NCBI RefSeq assembly: GCF_002261475.1
Contig: NZ_NEVN01000009.1
Span: 426,176-490,175 of the forward strand
DNA length: 64,000 bases
Direction of reading: 5' to 3'
DNA from: Bordetella genomosp. 5
GTDB taxonomy: Bacteria; Pseudomonadota; Gammaproteobacteria; Burkholderiales; Burkholderiaceae_B
Numbering within the stretch: the first letter of the stretch is position 1; each line of letters opens with the position of its first letter. This document shows positions 63,571 through 64,000 of this stretch, piece after piece. A model generated the notes under the pieces. The model was not told the DNA's origin. It did no database searches and saw nothing but the letters and a program-made list of their open reading frames with translations. A program made the translations under genes and the position numbers.

Positions 63571-64000
63571 TTGCGCTTTCCAACGAGCGCTTTGGTCTTT
63601 TCCGCTTCGATCAAGGCATCGAGCTTTTTTAGGTAGTCCAACTCCGCTCGCAGGTTCGCAACTTCTTCGAGAAGCTCTTCCTTGGTCATGTCCTTGGACA
63701 CGGGCTCTGGGGGGTATTTGTGGGGCATGCTTGCTCCTGGACGCTTGCGCGCCAACGCCTCTATACCCCCAGCATCATACTGGGTACGCCACTTCGCAAT
63801 ATGACCTGAACTGCGGATCCCCAGCAGTGTCGCGGCCTGGATGTCCGATAGTCCTTGGTCGCGGATCTTGCGCAACACCGACTGCTTGAAGGCTGCGCTA
63901 TAAGCCCCTGACTGCCGGCGTAGACCTGCTAAGCCATGTACGCGATAGCTCTCGACCCATCCTCGGACCAGCGAATGTTGCAGTTCGTGGCGCGCCGCCA
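63555..64000 (-). CDS. IS3-family transposase OrfA (N-terminus beyond the window)
   Basis: An open frame runs from the window edge to the TGA at 63555, 148 codons, so the start lies to the right. It has two helix-turn-helix regions ('SLVRGWVESYRVHGLAGL' and 'GLSDIQAATLLGIRSSGHIAKW') and a C-terminal leucine-zipper-like coil ('KEELLEEVANLRAELDYLKKL'). A GTG at 63878 is not the start, since the frame and family similarity continue upstream. OrfA binds the IS ends and regulates transposition. Confidence 0.9.
   Translation of the reverse strand, partial: AARHELQHSLVRGWVESYRVHGLAGLRRQSGAYSAAFKQSVLRKIRDQGLSDIQAATLLGIRSSGHIAKWRTQYDAGGIEALARKRPGASMPHKYPPEPVSKDMTKEELLEEVANLRAELDYLKKLDALIEAEKTKALVGKRKWSKD
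63624..63630 (-). other. Programmed -1 frameshift slippery site A-AAA-AAG
   Basis: On the - strand, orfA codons read CTA AAA AAG here, so the heptamer is in the frame needed for a -1 slip. After a slip the frame runs without stop through the orfB start region. This is the classical IS150/IS3 arrangement for making OrfAB. Confidence 0.85.

Larger units (their letters stand above)
62698..64000 (-). mobile_element. IS3-family insertion sequence (IS150-like), right part beyond the window
   Basis: The element's transposase 3' end is marked by TGAACTGACCCCCAGAAG at 62698, an IS3-type terminus beginning TG. It contains orfB and orfA on the - strand in overlapping frames with a slippery A-AAA-AAG. 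The other terminus lies past 64000, so the length, terminal repeat match and target duplication cannot be read. Lower G/C than neighbouring genes supports recent transfer. Confidence 0.92.

Noticed and set aside
63555..63878. OrfA starting at GTG 63878
   Set aside because: The frame is open to the window edge, and the upstream part shows the usual first helix-turn-helix, so the gene is truncated by the window rather than starting there.
1..64000. tRNA, rRNA or riboswitch genes
   Set aside because: I looked in the gaps between genes and saw no cloverleaf, TTCRA-type loop or known riboswitch core. A covariance-model scan was not possible here.

Overview
This window comes from a high-GC betaproteobacterium of the Burkholderiales, most likely an Alcaligenaceae member close to Bordetella or Achromobacter. 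The evidence is the strong G/C bias at third codon positions, the orphan Bug-type solute receptors, the many LysR and class III CoA-transferase genes, a four-ATPase 'double' UvrA, and the housekeeping order tsaE-amiC / mutL-miaA / purM / hda-HAD-pcnB-folK. The species assignment is inference from gene content.

Layout. 1-12,529 (+): a catabolic and uptake operon. It holds the end of a Rieske-oxygenase reductase, oxygenase alpha and beta subunits, an acyl-CoA ligase, a thiolase-fold protein without the usual Cys, a DUF35/SDR fusion, a cyclase-family hydrolase, an SDR, and a five-domain branched-chain-type ABC transporter whose second permease is fused to an ATPase. 12,536-14,890: a GT2 glycosyltransferase, a divergent LysR regulator and a 42-residue basic protein. 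15,128-17,507 (-): iclR, KDPG aldolase and KDG kinase. 17,801-25,376 (+): long uvrA, pabB and pabC, with an SOS-type box in the upstream gap. 25,381-30,927 (-): macA-macB-nodT tripartite efflux, then tcdA. 31,287-36,493 (+): MFS transporter, chaC-like gene, pdxH, flavin reductase, a LhgO-like oxidase and purU. 36,501-46,334: three acyl-CoA/uptake genes (AidB-like dehydrogenase, Bug receptor, CaiB transferase), gamma-glutamyltransferase, two LysR regulators, a second Bug receptor and an AEC carrier. 46,406-58,780: fumC, then the conserved housekeeping block. 58,782-62,540 (-): a tightly coupled operon of enoyl-CoA hydratase, class III CoA-transferase, CitE-like lyase and PfkB kinase. The first three match the logic of itaconate/methylsuccinate-type C5-dicarboxylate degradation. 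62,698-64,000: an IS3-family (IS150-like) element running off the right edge.

The genes work in compact, often translationally coupled units (ATGA, GTGA and TGATG overlaps). All ten convergent gene pairs end at a dyad. Five have hairpins with A/T tracts on one or both sides. The other five have a palindrome built from the two stop codons themselves. The best candidates for undescribed biology are the ligase/oxygenase/Ltp-like-aldolase operon with its probably dead SDR domain, the 58.8-62.5 kb operon with an extra sugar-type kinase, and the stop-codon palindromes.
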